Of a stretch of 56,174 nucleotides of DNA, positions 8,012-17,130 are shown one piece after another. This stretch comes from Anthropogastromicrobium sp052273485 (GTDB lineage Bacteria; Bacillota; Clostridia; Lachnospirales; Lachnospiraceae): assembly GCA_052273485.1 (NCBI GenBank), contig DAVZID010000013.1, positions 1 through 56,174 of the forward strand, written 5' to 3'. Positions within the stretch are counted from its first letter, which is position 1; each line of letters starts with the position of its first letter. Made by a program: the position numbers and the translations under genes. Under the pieces are notes generated by a model. The model ran no database searches. It was not told the origin of the DNA and saw only the letters and a list, made by a program, of their open reading frames with translations.

Positions 8012-9160
8012 TTAGAACAGCAACACAATCATCTGCTCTACCAATACAACGGTTACAAGTGCGATCGGATAGGTTGACGCATATGCCGATGCCACATCAT
8101 CCGTTCCTGCCACCTGAATCAGCGATCCAAGCGCTGGAGTACTTGTCATACCACCGCAGAGCGCACCCATGTTGTTCAGAATCGGAAGCTTTAATATCTT
8201 CTTTGCAAACAGATAACCGACAATCATCGGAACAAGTGTCATGATCACACCATACACAAAAAGAATTGGTCCCTGCTCAGCTAATGTCTCGACAAAGCCT
8301 GCGCCGCCCTCACAGCCAGCTCCGATCAAGAATAGAATCAGACCAAATTCACGCATACACTCCATAACACTTTTCTTTGGCTTTAGATCAATCGGTCCAA
8401 GATGTACCAGATGGCCGACAATTAGACCAGCAATCAGCGGACCACCTGATGTTCCAAGTGAGAAGTAAGCACCTCCCGGAAGCGGAATCTTAATCAGTCC
8501 AATGATTAGTCCAAGAACGATTGTCAGACAAAGCGGCATCATACCGAGCGCGTCAATGGAAATCAGACCCTTTGCCTTGAACGCCTTTGGTGCATTTCCG
8601 GTATCCTCTGCCAGCTTTGCACGTTCCTTTGCCATGTCGACCTTCGTCAGCTTTGGCATCAGCTGTACAAAAAGTACAACACCAATTACGCCAAACGGAT
8701 AGGCAATTCCATAACCAACCGATACGACATCCTTTAAGTCTCCGGCTGCCTCCTGTGCTGCCGCAAAACCTGGCGTACTCGTTAACGCACCAGAAAGCAG
8801 TCCTGCTGCAAGCGCACCATCCACCTTTCCAATCAGACAGATCAGCGCGGTACAAAGTCCGCCTGCAATAATAATACAAAATCCAAGCAGTACATAAGAT
8901 TTAAAATTATGGACAAAATTGTGGAAAAACTTTGGTCCGGCAATCAGACCAACCGATGCTACAAATAATACAATACCGATGCTTTTTGCAAACGGCGGAC
9001 AGGTAACGCCTAGATGTCCGGCAATCAATGATACAATCAGGATTCCGGCATCTCCTACCTCAATTCCTTTGATTTTAATACGTCCTAAAATATAGCCGAT
9101 CATGGCAATCAAAAAAACCTGAAAGGCTGAATTTGATAAAACACTGTTCACATATCCCAT
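8012..9160 (-). CDS. AspT/YidE-type transporter, putative dicarboxylate (succinate) antiporter
   Basis: 382 residues, almost wholly hydrophobic, about ten transmembrane helices in two related halves. Each half carries the family's signature: GALTSTPGFAAAQEAA in the first and GGMTSTPALGSLIQVA in the second. A short hydrophilic loop (about 177-197) separates them in place of the TrkA-C domains of full-length AspT/YidE proteins. AspT itself exchanges aspartate for alanine; a relative, SucE of Corynebacterium, exports succinate. The gene lies immediately downstream of fumarate reductase, beyond a terminator (9324-9341), so it may have its own promoter. Succinate export or fumarate/succinate exchange is therefore the likeliest role, by context. 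GAGGGG precedes the ATG. Confidence 0.7.
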   Translation of the reverse strand: MGYVNSVLSNSAFQVFLIAMIGYILGRIKIKGIEVGDAGILIVSLIAGHLGVTCPPFAKSIGIVLFVASVGLIAGPKFFHNFVHNFKSYVLLGFCIIIAGGLCTALICLIGKVDGALAAGLLSGALTSTPGFAAAQEAAGDLKDVVSVGYGIAYPFGVIGVVLFVQLMPKLTKVDMAKERAKLAEDTGNAPKAFKAKGLISIDALGMMPLCLTIVLGLIIGLIKIPLPGGAYFSLGTSGGPLIAGLIVGHLVHLGPIDLKPKKSVMECMREFGLILFLIGAGCEGGAGFVETLAEQGPILFVYGVIMTLVPMIVGYLFAKKILKLPILNNMGALCGGMTSTPALGSLIQVAGTDDVASAYASTYPIALVTVVLVEQMIVLLF

Positions 9161-9318
9161 GGCAGTTCCCCTCGTTGTTCTTCTAACAAGAACGCATTTC
9201 GTTTTTATTTTTGTATATTTGTATTTTGCCTTTGTGTTTTTCTTTCCTCGTTTGTTTTTGTAGTATGCCTTGTATTCTGTTTTTCGATTCTGTTTTTGAA
9301 ATTATTTTTTTGTGCGGA

Positions 9319-9346
9319 AAAAAGCCGGAGAGTCCTCCGGCCTTTT
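9319..9346. terminator. Bidirectional terminator after frdA
   Basis: GCCGGAG/CTCCGGC with a 4-nt loop, A-run on one side and T-run on the other. It ends the mdh-to-frdA transcript. The rest of 9161-9365 is A-rich and held no promoter I could defend. Confidence 0.85.
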
Positions 9347-9365
9347 TCACTTAAATTTATCGAGA

Positions 9366-10967
9366 TTACTTCTTTCTTCTGTAATCTGGAAGAATCTTCG
9401 GAGATACCTCATCGGTATGGATACCAGCAGCCTCGCACTCCTTCTCGAATGCGTCTACATGATCCAGAGTCAGATCAGACAGGGTAACATTCTTGAACTG
9501 CTTACCTGCTTCCTGACCTGCATTACGACCGAATACGATAACGTCCAGAAGGGAGTTGCCCATCAGACGGTTTCTTCCGTGAACACCACCAGCTGCCTCA
9601 CCTGCAACATACAGGTTCTGAACATCAGACATACCATTTACGCTGACACGAACGCCACCGTTCTGATAATGAAGTGTCGGGTAGATTACGATCGGCACCT
9701 TTCTCATATCGATGTCGTATCTTAAGTACATACGAAGCATACCTGGAAGTCTCTTCTCCAATGTTCCTTCTCCGTGGATTGCATCGATCATTGGGCTATC
9801 CAGCCAGATACCATCGCGAAGCGGAGTATGAACACCATTTCCTCTGGATACCTCACGGATAACGCCAGATGCTGCAACGTCTCTTGTCTCCAGCGGATGC
9901 ATAAATGCTTCACCGTCTACATTAACAAACTGTGCACCCATAGAACGAACCTTCTCTGTTACAAGCGCACCATAGATCTGAGATGGGAATGCAACACCAG
10001 TTGGATGATACTGTAAGGTATCCTGGTACAGAAGTCTTGCGCCTGCACGGTAAGCAAGTACCAGACCATCTGCGGTTGCGCCGTAGTGGTTGGATGTCGG
10101 GAATCCCTGATAGTGAAGTCTTCCTGCACCACCAGTTGCGATAATTACGCACTTTGCACGAGCGATCAGAATCTCGCCGGTCTCCATGTTCTGTAAAACA
10201 GCACCTGCTGCCTTACCTTCAGTATCCTTGATGATCTCGATTGCAGATGTGAAATCAACAACCGGGATCTTACGGTTCTGAACCTCATCACGAAGAACTC
10301 TCATGATCTCAGCACCAGAGTAGTCTGCTGCTGCATGCATTCTCTTTCTGGAAGTTCCGCCGCCGTGTGTCGTGATCATATTGCCGTCCTTATCCTTATC
10401 AAACAGAACGCCAAGGTCATTTAACCACTTGATACAATCTGGTCCGTCCATAACCAGCTTCTCAACAAGCTCTGGAACGTTTGCGAAATGTCCGCCGCCC
10501 ATTACGTCTAAGTAATGCTGTGCTGGAGAATCATTTTCCTTATCTGCTGCCTGGATACCACCCTCTGCCATCATGGTGTTGGCATCACCGATACGAAGCT
10601 TGGTAACGATCATTACGTTTGCGCCTGCCTCATGTGCCTCGATTGCTGCAGATGCACCGGAACCGCCGCCGCCGATAACGAGTACGTCAACGTCGTAATC
10701 CGGATGAGCCAGATCTAAGGTCATTCCCTGAACACGGCTCTTTGCCTGTAAAAGCTCAACTAACTCCTTCGGAGCCTTCTCGCCCTTGTTTGGTCCAACT
10801 GTGATCTGTGCAAAGCTGGAAAGATTATAATCTGGATGATACTGCTCAAGCAATGCATCTTTTTCTTCTGCTGTCATACGTCTCGGCTCAGTTGCCATAC
10901 GGGCTGCTCTGGTGGCTTCAACTTTCTTGACAGACTCCATCATTTCCTCTGTATATGGAAAGCTCAT
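9366..10967 (-). CDS. frdA: Fumarate reductase flavoprotein subunit, soluble type
   Basis: 533 residues of the FrdA/SdhA/L-aspartate oxidase family: reduces fumarate to succinate. A ~93-residue N-terminal extension precedes the FAD-binding Rossmann motif VLVIGGGGSG (96-105). Catalytic residues are kept: H321 in QYHPTG, E338 and R341 in TEKVRSMG, H433 in TLHYQNGG and R467 in NRLMGNS. At the position where respiratory FrdA binds FAD covalently through His, this protein has Asn (N130 in ANTMMAEGG), as in aspartate oxidases, so FAD should be non-covalent. There is no Tat signal and no FrdC/FrdD anchor in the cluster, so the enzyme is cytoplasmic. AAAGGAGG precedes the start, 15 nt after frdB. Aspartate oxidase is the alternative; the paired FrdB and the operon argue for fumarate reductase. 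Confidence 0.82.
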   Translation of the reverse strand: MSFPYTEEMMESVKKVEATRAARMATEPRRMTAEEKDALLEQYHPDYNLSSFAQITVGPNKGEKAPKELVELLQAKSRVQGMTLDLAHPDYDVDVLVIGGGGSGASAAIEAHEAGANVMIVTKLRIGDANTMMAEGGIQAADKENDSPAQHYLDVMGGGHFANVPELVEKLVMDGPDCIKWLNDLGVLFDKDKDGNMITTHGGGTSRKRMHAAADYSGAEIMRVLRDEVQNRKIPVVDFTSAIEIIKDTEGKAAGAVLQNMETGEILIARAKCVIIATGGAGRLHYQGFPTSNHYGATADGLVLAYRAGARLLYQDTLQYHPTGVAFPSQIYGALVTEKVRSMGAQFVNVDGEAFMHPLETRDVAASGVIREVSRGNGVHTPLRDGIWLDSPMIDAIHGEGTLEKRLPGMLRMYLRYDIDMRKVPIVIYPTLHYQNGGVRVSVNGMSDVQNLYVAGEAAGGVHGRNRLMGNSLLDVIVFGRNAGQEAGKQFKNVTLSDLTLDHVDAFEKECEAAGIHTDEVSPKILPDYRRKK

Positions 10968-10982
10968 CTTATTCGTCCTCCT

Positions 10983-11657
10983 TTATTTTTCGATTACACG
11001 ATTGTTGTACATATCCTTCAGCTCGTCCATAGACTTGCTCATGATATCCTTCATCGCCTCATCGAAATCTCCCTCTGCAATCTCCTTAACACGCTTTGTC
11101 AGGTGCTTTGCTTCCGGCTTTAAGTACTTTCCGGTCAGTCTTCTTGCAAGTAATGCAACCTGCGGATGGGAAATTCCAGCCGGACATCTGGATGAGCAGA
11201 CACCACACATTACACAGTCAAAGGACTCCTCTGCACACTTCTCATACTCACCGCGCTGTGCATATGCGATATACTGCATGGTGTTTAACTGCTGTGTGCA
11301 GGCCTTTGTACAGGCATTACATCCGATACAGGAATAGATCTCCGGATACAGCTGCATCATGATCTCCTGAGTCGGACGGATCTCCTCGATGTTGTAGATT
11401 TCCTTCTCTAACGGGAAGAACGGAAGAGATGCTACGCACATGTTGTCCTCAACCTTTGTGGAACATGCCAGACATCCGTGAAGAGTGGTCTCACCCTTGA
11501 TACGGTAAATTGTAGCACAGGCACCGCAGAAACCGTTACGGCAGCCACAGCCACGAACCAGCTGATAACCGGAATACTCAAAAGCTTCCATAATTGTCAG
11601 GCTGGAGGGAACAGTATATTTCTTACCATATAAATAAACTGTAATCATTTCGTCCAT
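10983..11657 (-). CDS. frdB: Fumarate reductase iron-sulfur subunit
   Basis: 224 residues: an N-terminal [2Fe-2S] ferredoxin-like domain with Cys in RGCGCRNGFCGACA (37-48) and CLAC (62-65), then two cysteine clusters, CIGCNACTKACTQ and CVMCGVCSSRCPAG, of the [4Fe-4S]/[3Fe-4S] domain of SdhB/FrdB. It relays electrons to the FrdA flavin. It lacks the C-terminal CCG (HdrB-like) domain found in methanogen thiol:fumarate reductase TfrB, so electrons must come from another protein; the neighbouring Hdr/Flx proteins are the obvious donors. GGAGG lies 7 nt upstream of the start. A 155-bp palindromic spacer separates it from flxA. Confidence 0.85.
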   Translation of the reverse strand: MDEMITVYLYGKKYTVPSSLTIMEAFEYSGYQLVRGCGCRNGFCGACATIYRIKGETTLHGCLACSTKVEDNMCVASLPFFPLEKEIYNIEEIRPTQEIMMQLYPEIYSCIGCNACTKACTQQLNTMQYIAYAQRGEYEKCAEESFDCVMCGVCSSRCPAGISHPQVALLARRLTGKYLKPEAKHLTKRVKEIAEGDFDEAMKDIMSKSMDELKDMYNNRVIEK

Positions 11658-11697
11658 TATTATATTTCCTCCATATTCATTTACAAATCTTTATTGT

Positions 11698-11769
11698 GCC
11701 GTGCGATTTCTCTCACTACTCTATGAGCGCGGCTCGTAGATTGTTCCGTGAGCGATTATTCCGCACGGC
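11698..11769. repeat. Palindromic intergenic element between flxA and frdB
   Basis: Outer arms GCCGTGCG/CGCACGGC (11698-11705, 11762-11769), nested CTCAC/GTGAG (11712-11716, 11748-11752) and an inner hairpin GAGC-GCG-GCTC (11725-11735). It lies inside the operon and may act in RNA processing or differential expression, or be an inserted repeat. Confidence 0.5.
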
Positions 11770-11812
11770 TCATTGCTTTCGCATTCATACGATCTGCACT
11801 TATTTGTACTGA

Positions 11813-12646
11813 TTAATACTCGTCTGGCAGCTCATCCAGCTGGTCGAAGCGGAATACCGGGCCGTCCTTGCAGACATACTTGGAACCGATATTGCAGCGG
11901 CCGCACTTTCCGATACCGCACTTCATGCGAAGCTCCATGGTTGTATATACCTGGCTCTTTGAGAAGCCGAGTGCCTGCAAATTCTGCAGGGTAAACTTGA
12001 TCATGATCGGCGGTCCACAGATCAGGATTGTCTTGTCTAAGGAAAGATTCAATTCATTTACGTAGCTTGGAACGAATCCAACATGGCCATCCCAGCCCTC
12101 CTGTGGGCGGTCGATGGTTAAATGAACGTTGATTCCAGACTCCTTACACCACTCGTCCTGAATTTCCTTGATGTCTACCAGATCATCCATGGAACGGGAG
12201 CCGTAAATAACGTCAATGTCGCCATACTGGTCACGATAGTGACGGCAGTAGTTGATTACAGAATGAAGCGGAGCTAATCCGATACCACCGGCGATAAACA
12301 GTAAATTTTTACCCTTAAGCTCGGTGTCGACCGGGAATCCGTTTCCGTATGGTCCACGGATCGTAATCATCTGGCCCGGCTCAATTGCATGCAGCCAGCT
12401 GGTTAAGCATCCGCACTTTTTAATGGAAAACTCCATATATTCTTCCTGTGTCGGGGAAGAGGTGATGGAAAACATACCCTCGCCAACACCCGGAACGGAA
12501 AGCATGGCACACTGGCCAGGCTTATGTTCAAATGCTTTCTTGCCGTCTGGCGTTACGACGCGGAATGTCTTAACATCCGGCGTATCCTTGCGGATCTCGG
12601 TAACAACGCCAAGAGCAGGAATTAATTCTTCTCTTCTCTCACTCAT
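11813..12646 (-). CDS. flxA: FlxA-like NAD(H)/FAD oxidoreductase subunit
   Basis: 277 residues of the ferredoxin-NADP reductase superfamily, close in plan to sulfhydrogenase gamma and dihydroorotate dehydrogenase electron-transfer subunits: FAD-binding barrel with HKPGQCAML and RGPYGNGFP, NAD-binding half starting LLFIAGGIGLAPL and ending LICGPPIM, then a C-terminal [2Fe-2S] site CGIGKCGRCNIG plus VCKDGPVF. In FlxABCD-HdrABC complexes this is where NADH is oxidised. It overlaps flxB by 4 bp. No signal peptide. The flx name follows the Desulfovibrio operon; the assignment rests on domain plan and on the whole seven-gene set being present. Confidence 0.78.
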   Translation of the reverse strand: MSERREELIPALGVVTEIRKDTPDVKTFRVVTPDGKKAFEHKPGQCAMLSVPGVGEGMFSITSSPTQEEYMEFSIKKCGCLTSWLHAIEPGQMITIRGPYGNGFPVDTELKGKNLLFIAGGIGLAPLHSVINYCRHYRDQYGDIDVIYGSRSMDDLVDIKEIQDEWCKESGINVHLTIDRPQEGWDGHVGFVPSYVNELNLSLDKTILICGPPIMIKFTLQNLQALGFSKSQVYTTMELRMKCGIGKCGRCNIGSKYVCKDGPVFRFDQLDELPDEY

Positions 12647-13668
12647 GCCTGTGTACCTCCCAATGTTTTTGCTACCTTAACGATATTCAGGGAATTCGGG
12701 CACTTCTTTAAGCAGCGGCCACAGCCTACGCAGGAGAACTCGCCATTGTTGCGCAGCGGATTGTAAACCAGCTTGTGCATGAATCTCTGACGGAAACGCT
12801 CTACCTGACTCTTACGGTTGGTTCCGTGTGCCATCATGGTGAAGTCACGGTACATACAGGAATCCCAGCAGCGATAACGCTCAATGCCGTGTCCCGTATC
12901 GTAGTCGCGCACATCATAGCACTGGCAGGTCGGACATACGAAGGTACAAGTTCCGCATCCTAAGCAGTGGCTAGACAGCTCTTTCCACTCTTCTCTCTTG
13001 AAGATCTCTAACTCCGGACGAGAAGTGAAGTAGGAAAGATCAAGATCTGCAAGCGGCAGCTTCTTTAAGATTTCCTTTACAGCTGCCTGCTGTGCCTCTA
13101 CGGCAGCAGCATCGCTCTTAGCTAAAACAGCAGAAACCTTCTCGGTTAATGCAGTACCCTTCTCGGTCTGTGCTTCCCAGTACAGAGTGCCATCAACAAT
13201 CCATGTAACAACATCGCCTTCTGGCTTTGTTGCGTCAATTCCAAAGGTGCCGCAGAAGCAGGTCTCCTCTGGCTTATGACATGCCATGGATACAACAATT
13301 CCGTGCTCTCTTCTTGCCTGATAATAGGTATCAACCGGATCAGCAAGGAAAACCTTGTCCAGAATTGCAAAGCTTCTTGCGTCACACGCTCTGACACCAA
13401 ATACAACAAAATCCGTATCCTTCTTGGCAGCAGCCTCTACAGAGATCTTCTTTCCATCCATGTGGAACTTCATCAGATCCTCCTGGAATGGGAAGAACAT
13501 ATCCTTTGCAGACTTTACGGTCTGGAGCGCATCAAGGCGCACCTTTGCATCTGCACTGTACGGACCAAACTCTACCTCATTGCCCTTTTCTACTGGCAAA
13601 TACAGCTCATCCACAGCCTGAATCGCATCAAACAGGCGGGAAATCTCACTCATTGCAATCTTTAACAT
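12643..13668 (-). CDS. flxB: FlxB-like 4Fe-4S dicluster protein
   Basis: 341 residues. The N-terminal two thirds resembles anaerobic sulfite reductase A / hydrogenase beta-type subunits, with DFVVFGVRACDARSF characteristic. The C-terminal part has two ferredoxin clusters, CLGCGTCTFVCPTCQC and CVGCGRCLKKCPN, joined by a Cys/Trp-containing segment. It would pass electrons between the NADH-oxidising flavoprotein and the HdrA side. Start codon follows flxC by 2 nt. It is paralogous in plan and equal in length to the next gene; which of the two corresponds to FlxB and which to FlxC is not certain. Confidence 0.72.
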   Translation of the reverse strand: MLKIAMSEISRLFDAIQAVDELYLPVEKGNEVEFGPYSADAKVRLDALQTVKSAKDMFFPFQEDLMKFHMDGKKISVEAAAKKDTDFVVFGVRACDARSFAILDKVFLADPVDTYYQARREHGIVVSMACHKPEETCFCGTFGIDATKPEGDVVTWIVDGTLYWEAQTEKGTALTEKVSAVLAKSDAAAVEAQQAAVKEILKKLPLADLDLSYFTSRPELEIFKREEWKELSSHCLGCGTCTFVCPTCQCYDVRDYDTGHGIERYRCWDSCMYRDFTMMAHGTNRKSQVERFRQRFMHKLVYNPLRNNGEFSCVGCGRCLKKCPNSLNIVKVAKTLGGTQA

Positions 13669-13670
13669 GA

Positions 13671-14696
13671 TTAGTTCCCCCTCTCCATAACGATACTCGG
13701 CTCACAGTCTTCCTTTGTATAAGAAATCAACGGACCTCTTACACCTACCTCAGTTCCTGCCTGGAAATCGCCGTAGAATGTATCAATATCCTTGATGAAC
13801 TTACGATTTAACAGGTGAAGCGGAATGTTCTGCGGACATACTCTGCTGCACTCACCACAGTCGGTACAACGACCAGCTACGTGGAATGCACGGATAATGT
13901 GGAACATGTTCTCCTCGAAATCGGTGTTGTTTACCTTAGCGGCAACGCCAGACTTCGGGTTATCAAATACGCAGGTACGGCAGGTACATGCAGGACAGGC
14001 ATTGCGGCAGGCATTGCAGCGGATACACTTTGACAGCTGGCTTCTCCAGAAATCAAAACGCTCTTGTTCTGTCATTGCCTCAAGCTTTGCAACCTCAGCC
14101 ATGCGATCTGCACTTACTGGAACCTCCGGTGCTTCCTCATCCGGAATTAACAGCTCATCGCCGGCTACGTGGTTCTTGCCCTTACATACCATGCAGCGCT
14201 CTAAGAGCACTTCGCTCTTCTTGCAGGTTTCTTCGCCGTAAAGGGTCTGTACCTTAATGGTATCGCCCTCTTCCTCGATGCCGAGGATACCAGTGATTCC
14301 CTTTGCCTTGATCTTATTGACATCGATCATTCCGGTACACGGAATTCCCAGTGCGTATACCTTCTCTGCATCCAGTCTGTGCTCGGTCTGCAGCTGATTG
14401 TAGCTGTAGCAGTCACACGGCTTAAGCAGTGCAAGGATTTTCTTTGGCTTCGGCGGCTCCGGTGCGTTTGGTGCACGGAACGGCACGTCCATGGTTGCAG
14501 CGCCTACTAAGAACTTGCTCTGGTTTGCGCCGCAGAAACTATTGTAAACGAGTTCGTCCAGATTCTCTTTTGTGAAGATCGCCGGAGATACGTCGTAGCA
14601 GAATTCGCCGGCCTTCCAGCCGATCACACGGTCTACAGTGCCATTGTCAATGAGCTCATTGATTTTTGACACCAGTAATTCTTTTATTTCTCGCAT
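13671..14696 (-). CDS. flxC: FlxC-like 4Fe-4S dicluster protein
   Basis: 341 residues, with an N-terminal domain carrying ILALLKPCDCYS and CMVCKGKNH and a C-terminal ferredoxin-like domain with CIRCNACRNACPACTC and CTDCGECSRVCPQN. The domain order matches FlxB/FlxC-type subunits of Flx-Hdr complexes and beta subunits of cytoplasmic hydrogenases and F420-linked enzymes. It overlaps flxD by 13 bp, implying translational coupling. All Cys motifs are intact, so a working electron-transfer subunit is expected. Confidence 0.72.
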   Translation of the reverse strand: MREIKELLVSKINELIDNGTVDRVIGWKAGEFCYDVSPAIFTKENLDELVYNSFCGANQSKFLVGAATMDVPFRAPNAPEPPKPKKILALLKPCDCYSYNQLQTEHRLDAEKVYALGIPCTGMIDVNKIKAKGITGILGIEEEGDTIKVQTLYGEETCKKSEVLLERCMVCKGKNHVAGDELLIPDEEAPEVPVSADRMAEVAKLEAMTEQERFDFWRSQLSKCIRCNACRNACPACTCRTCVFDNPKSGVAAKVNNTDFEENMFHIIRAFHVAGRCTDCGECSRVCPQNIPLHLLNRKFIKDIDTFYGDFQAGTEVGVRGPLISYTKEDCEPSIVMERGN

Positions 14697-15136
14697 CGCA
14701 GATCCCTCAACTTTCTGTTTTCACCAAGCTTTGTAATGGTGTCCACAAAATCATTCATAACAGATGCAAATCTTGCACCCTCTGCTGCGGAAACCCACTC
14801 CACTCTTGCTCTCTCCTTCTCAATGCCTAAGTAATCAAGCATGGAGAACAGAAGTGTCATTCTTCTTCTTGCGTAGTAGTTACCAGTGGTGTAATGGCAG
14901 TCGCCCGGATGACATCCACACAGGATTACACCGTCAGCACCTCTTTCGAACGCACGCAGAATGAACAGCGGATTTACACGGCAGGAGCATGGTACACGAA
15001 TGATCTTGACATTTGCCGGATAATTCAGACGGCTGCTTCCTGCAAGGTCAGCTCCCGCATAGGAACACCAGTTACAGCAGAATGCCACGATCAGAGGAGT
15101 AAACTCTTTGTTTTCATTTGTCTCATTTACTTGCAT
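14684..15136 (-). CDS. flxD: MvhD/FlxD-like [2Fe-2S] adaptor protein
   Basis: 150 residues of the MvhD family, which links an electron input module to HdrA. Conserved cysteines are visible in CCNWCSYAGAD, PCSCRVNP and CGCHPGDCHY, plus the typical AFERGADGV and RRMTLL helix segments. Homologues deliver electrons from Mvh hydrogenase in methanogens, from FlxABC in Desulfovibrio and from MetFV partners in acetogens. It overlaps hdrA by 10 bp and flxC by 13 bp. Its presence is the strongest local evidence that the neighbouring Fe-S proteins work together with HdrA. Confidence 0.88.
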   Translation of the reverse strand: MQVNETNENKEFTPLIVAFCCNWCSYAGADLAGSSRLNYPANVKIIRVPCSCRVNPLFILRAFERGADGVILCGCHPGDCHYTTGNYYARRRMTLLFSMLDYLGIEKERARVEWVSAAEGARFASVMNDFVDTITKLGENRKLRDLRCEK

Positions 15137-17112
15137 ATTGCGTCTACCTCCGCCATAATCTGATTATTTGCAAATCCCTTCAGGTCCATAGCGCCGGACG
15201 GACAGGTTACCGTACAAGCACCGCAGCCCTGGCAGATTGCTTCATTAACAACTGCAACTCTTCTTGTCTCACGAACACCCTTGTCCATAACAAGTCTCTC
15301 TTCATAGGTGATCGCACCATATGCACAGACATTTGCACACTGAGAACATCCGTTACACAGTGTCTCATCGGAATGAGCAACACATGCATTACAAAGCAGG
15401 GAATCCTTTGCAAGAAGGCCGATTACCTTTGCAGCTGCGGCACTTGCCTGTGCAACGGTCTCCGGAATATCCTTTGGTCCCTGGCAAACACCAGATAAGA
15501 AGATACCAGCGGTCGGGCTCTCTACCGGACGAAGCTTTGCATGAGCCTCAGTAAAGAAGTCGTTTGTATCCATACTTGCAGTCAGCATTGTTGCAAGGCT
15601 TCTTGCACTCTCATCTGGCTCAATTGCAGATGCAAGAACAACCATATCAGCGTCCATGTGGATCTGCTCGTTGTTTAACAGATCAGATGCCTGAACCTTT
15701 AAGCAGCCCTGGCCCTGCTCAACCTTACCAACCATACCCTTGATATAGTGAACACCATACTGCTCTACAGCACGGCGATAGAACTCATCGAAGTTCTTTC
15801 CCGGTGTACGAACGTCGATATAGAATACCGTAACGTCGATATCCGGATGATGATCCTTTACAAGCATTGCATGCTTTGCTGTGTACATACAGCAGATCTT
15901 GGAACAGTAGGACTTATCTCTGCAGGAGTTTCCTCTAGAACCAACACACTGTACAAATACAATCTTCTTTGGATGTCTTCCATCAGATGGACATACAAGC
16001 TGTCCCTTTGTCGGGCCTGCTGCATTCATGATACGCTCAAACTCAAGAGAGGTAACAACATCCTTGCTCTGAGAATACAGATACTCGTCAAACTTAACTG
16101 GCTTAATCTGATTGTAACCAGTTGCAACTACGATTGCACCGTACTCCTTAGTGATGAACTCTTCCTTCTGATCATAGTTGATTGCGCCAGCACCACAAGT
16201 TCTCACACAAAGTCCACACTTTCCAGTCTTGAAGTGAATACATGCATCACGGTCGATGACTGCTAACTTCGGAACTGCCTGTGCAAATGGGATGTAGATT
16301 GCAGTTCTGTTGTCCAGACCCATGTTGAACTCGTTTGGCGTCTTCTTGGATGGACATTTCTCGGTACAAGCACCACATCCAGTACACTTTACTGGGTCAA
16401 CGTAACGCGGCTTCTGCTTGATAGTTACGCTGAAGTTTCCTACGAAACCGGAAACCTTCTCTACCTCACAGTAGGTATACAGATGAATCTTGTCGTTTGC
16501 ACCTGCATCTACCATCTTAGGGGTCAAAATACATGCCGCACAGTCGAGGGTTGGGAATGTCTTATCCAGCTGAGACATCTTACCACCGATGGTTGGCTTC
16601 TTCTCGACGATATCAACCTCGAAACCTGCATCTGCAATGTCCAGTGCGGTCTGAATACCTGCAATACCACCACCGATTACAAGCGCACGCTTTACAACTG
16701 GGCTTGTCTGAGAGGTTAACGGTGCATTTAACTGAACCTTTGCAATTGCGGAGCGGCCTAAGATAATAGCCTTCTCGGTTGCCTCTTTCATATCCTTGTG
16801 AATCCAGGAACACTGCTCACGGATGTTTGCGATCTCGAGCATGTATGGATTGAGTCCCGCTGCCTCTACAGTCTTGCGGAAGGTTGCCTCATGCATACGA
16901 GGAGAACAGGAACAGATTACTACGCCGGTCAGTCCGTATTCCTTGATGGCATCCTTAATGATGTTCTGTCCGCTGGCAGAACACATATACTGATAGTCGG
17001 TTGCGTATACAACGCCTGGCTGAACTCTTAAAGCTTCAACCACAGCCGCAACATCGACAGTTGCTGCGATATTGCTTCCGCACCAACATACAAATACTCC
17101 TATTTTCTGCAT
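15127..17112 (-). CDS. hdrA: HdrA, flavin-based electron-bifurcating subunit
   Basis: 661 residues, the usual HdrA length. Order: an N-terminal domain with CWCGSNIAA; a thioredoxin-reductase-like FAD fold starting ALVIGGGIAGIQTA, followed by the HdrA hallmark TFPTLDCAACILTPKM; inserted ferredoxin cysteines CTGCGACTEKCPS; a second nucleotide-binding half with VQCVGSRG; and two C-terminal [4Fe-4S] clusters, CNGCSQCANVCAYG and CQGCGACTVTCPSG. In methanogens the FAD of HdrA splits electron pairs between ferredoxin and the disulfide side. Here it would split NADH electrons between ferredoxin and a higher-potential acceptor; see the findings. It begins 18 nt after hdrC. Confidence 0.9.
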   Translation of the reverse strand: MQKIGVFVCWCGSNIAATVDVAAVVEALRVQPGVVYATDYQYMCSASGQNIIKDAIKEYGLTGVVICSCSPRMHEATFRKTVEAAGLNPYMLEIANIREQCSWIHKDMKEATEKAIILGRSAIAKVQLNAPLTSQTSPVVKRALVIGGGIAGIQTALDIADAGFEVDIVEKKPTIGGKMSQLDKTFPTLDCAACILTPKMVDAGANDKIHLYTYCEVEKVSGFVGNFSVTIKQKPRYVDPVKCTGCGACTEKCPSKKTPNEFNMGLDNRTAIYIPFAQAVPKLAVIDRDACIHFKTGKCGLCVRTCGAGAINYDQKEEFITKEYGAIVVATGYNQIKPVKFDEYLYSQSKDVVTSLEFERIMNAAGPTKGQLVCPSDGRHPKKIVFVQCVGSRGNSCRDKSYCSKICCMYTAKHAMLVKDHHPDIDVTVFYIDVRTPGKNFDEFYRRAVEQYGVHYIKGMVGKVEQGQGCLKVQASDLLNNEQIHMDADMVVLASAIEPDESARSLATMLTASMDTNDFFTEAHAKLRPVESPTAGIFLSGVCQGPKDIPETVAQASAAAAKVIGLLAKDSLLCNACVAHSDETLCNGCSQCANVCAYGAITYEERLVMDKGVRETRRVAVVNEAICQGCGACTVTCPSGAMDLKGFANNQIMAEVDAICK

Positions 17113-17130
17113 ATGTAAACCAGCCTTTCT

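Noticed and set aside
9175..9189. TTGTT-CTTCT-AACAA upstream of the antiporter, considered as a second Rex site
   Set aside because: The half-sites are 5 bp apart; Rex sites need 8 between TTGTT and AACAA. It also overlaps the ribosome binding site.
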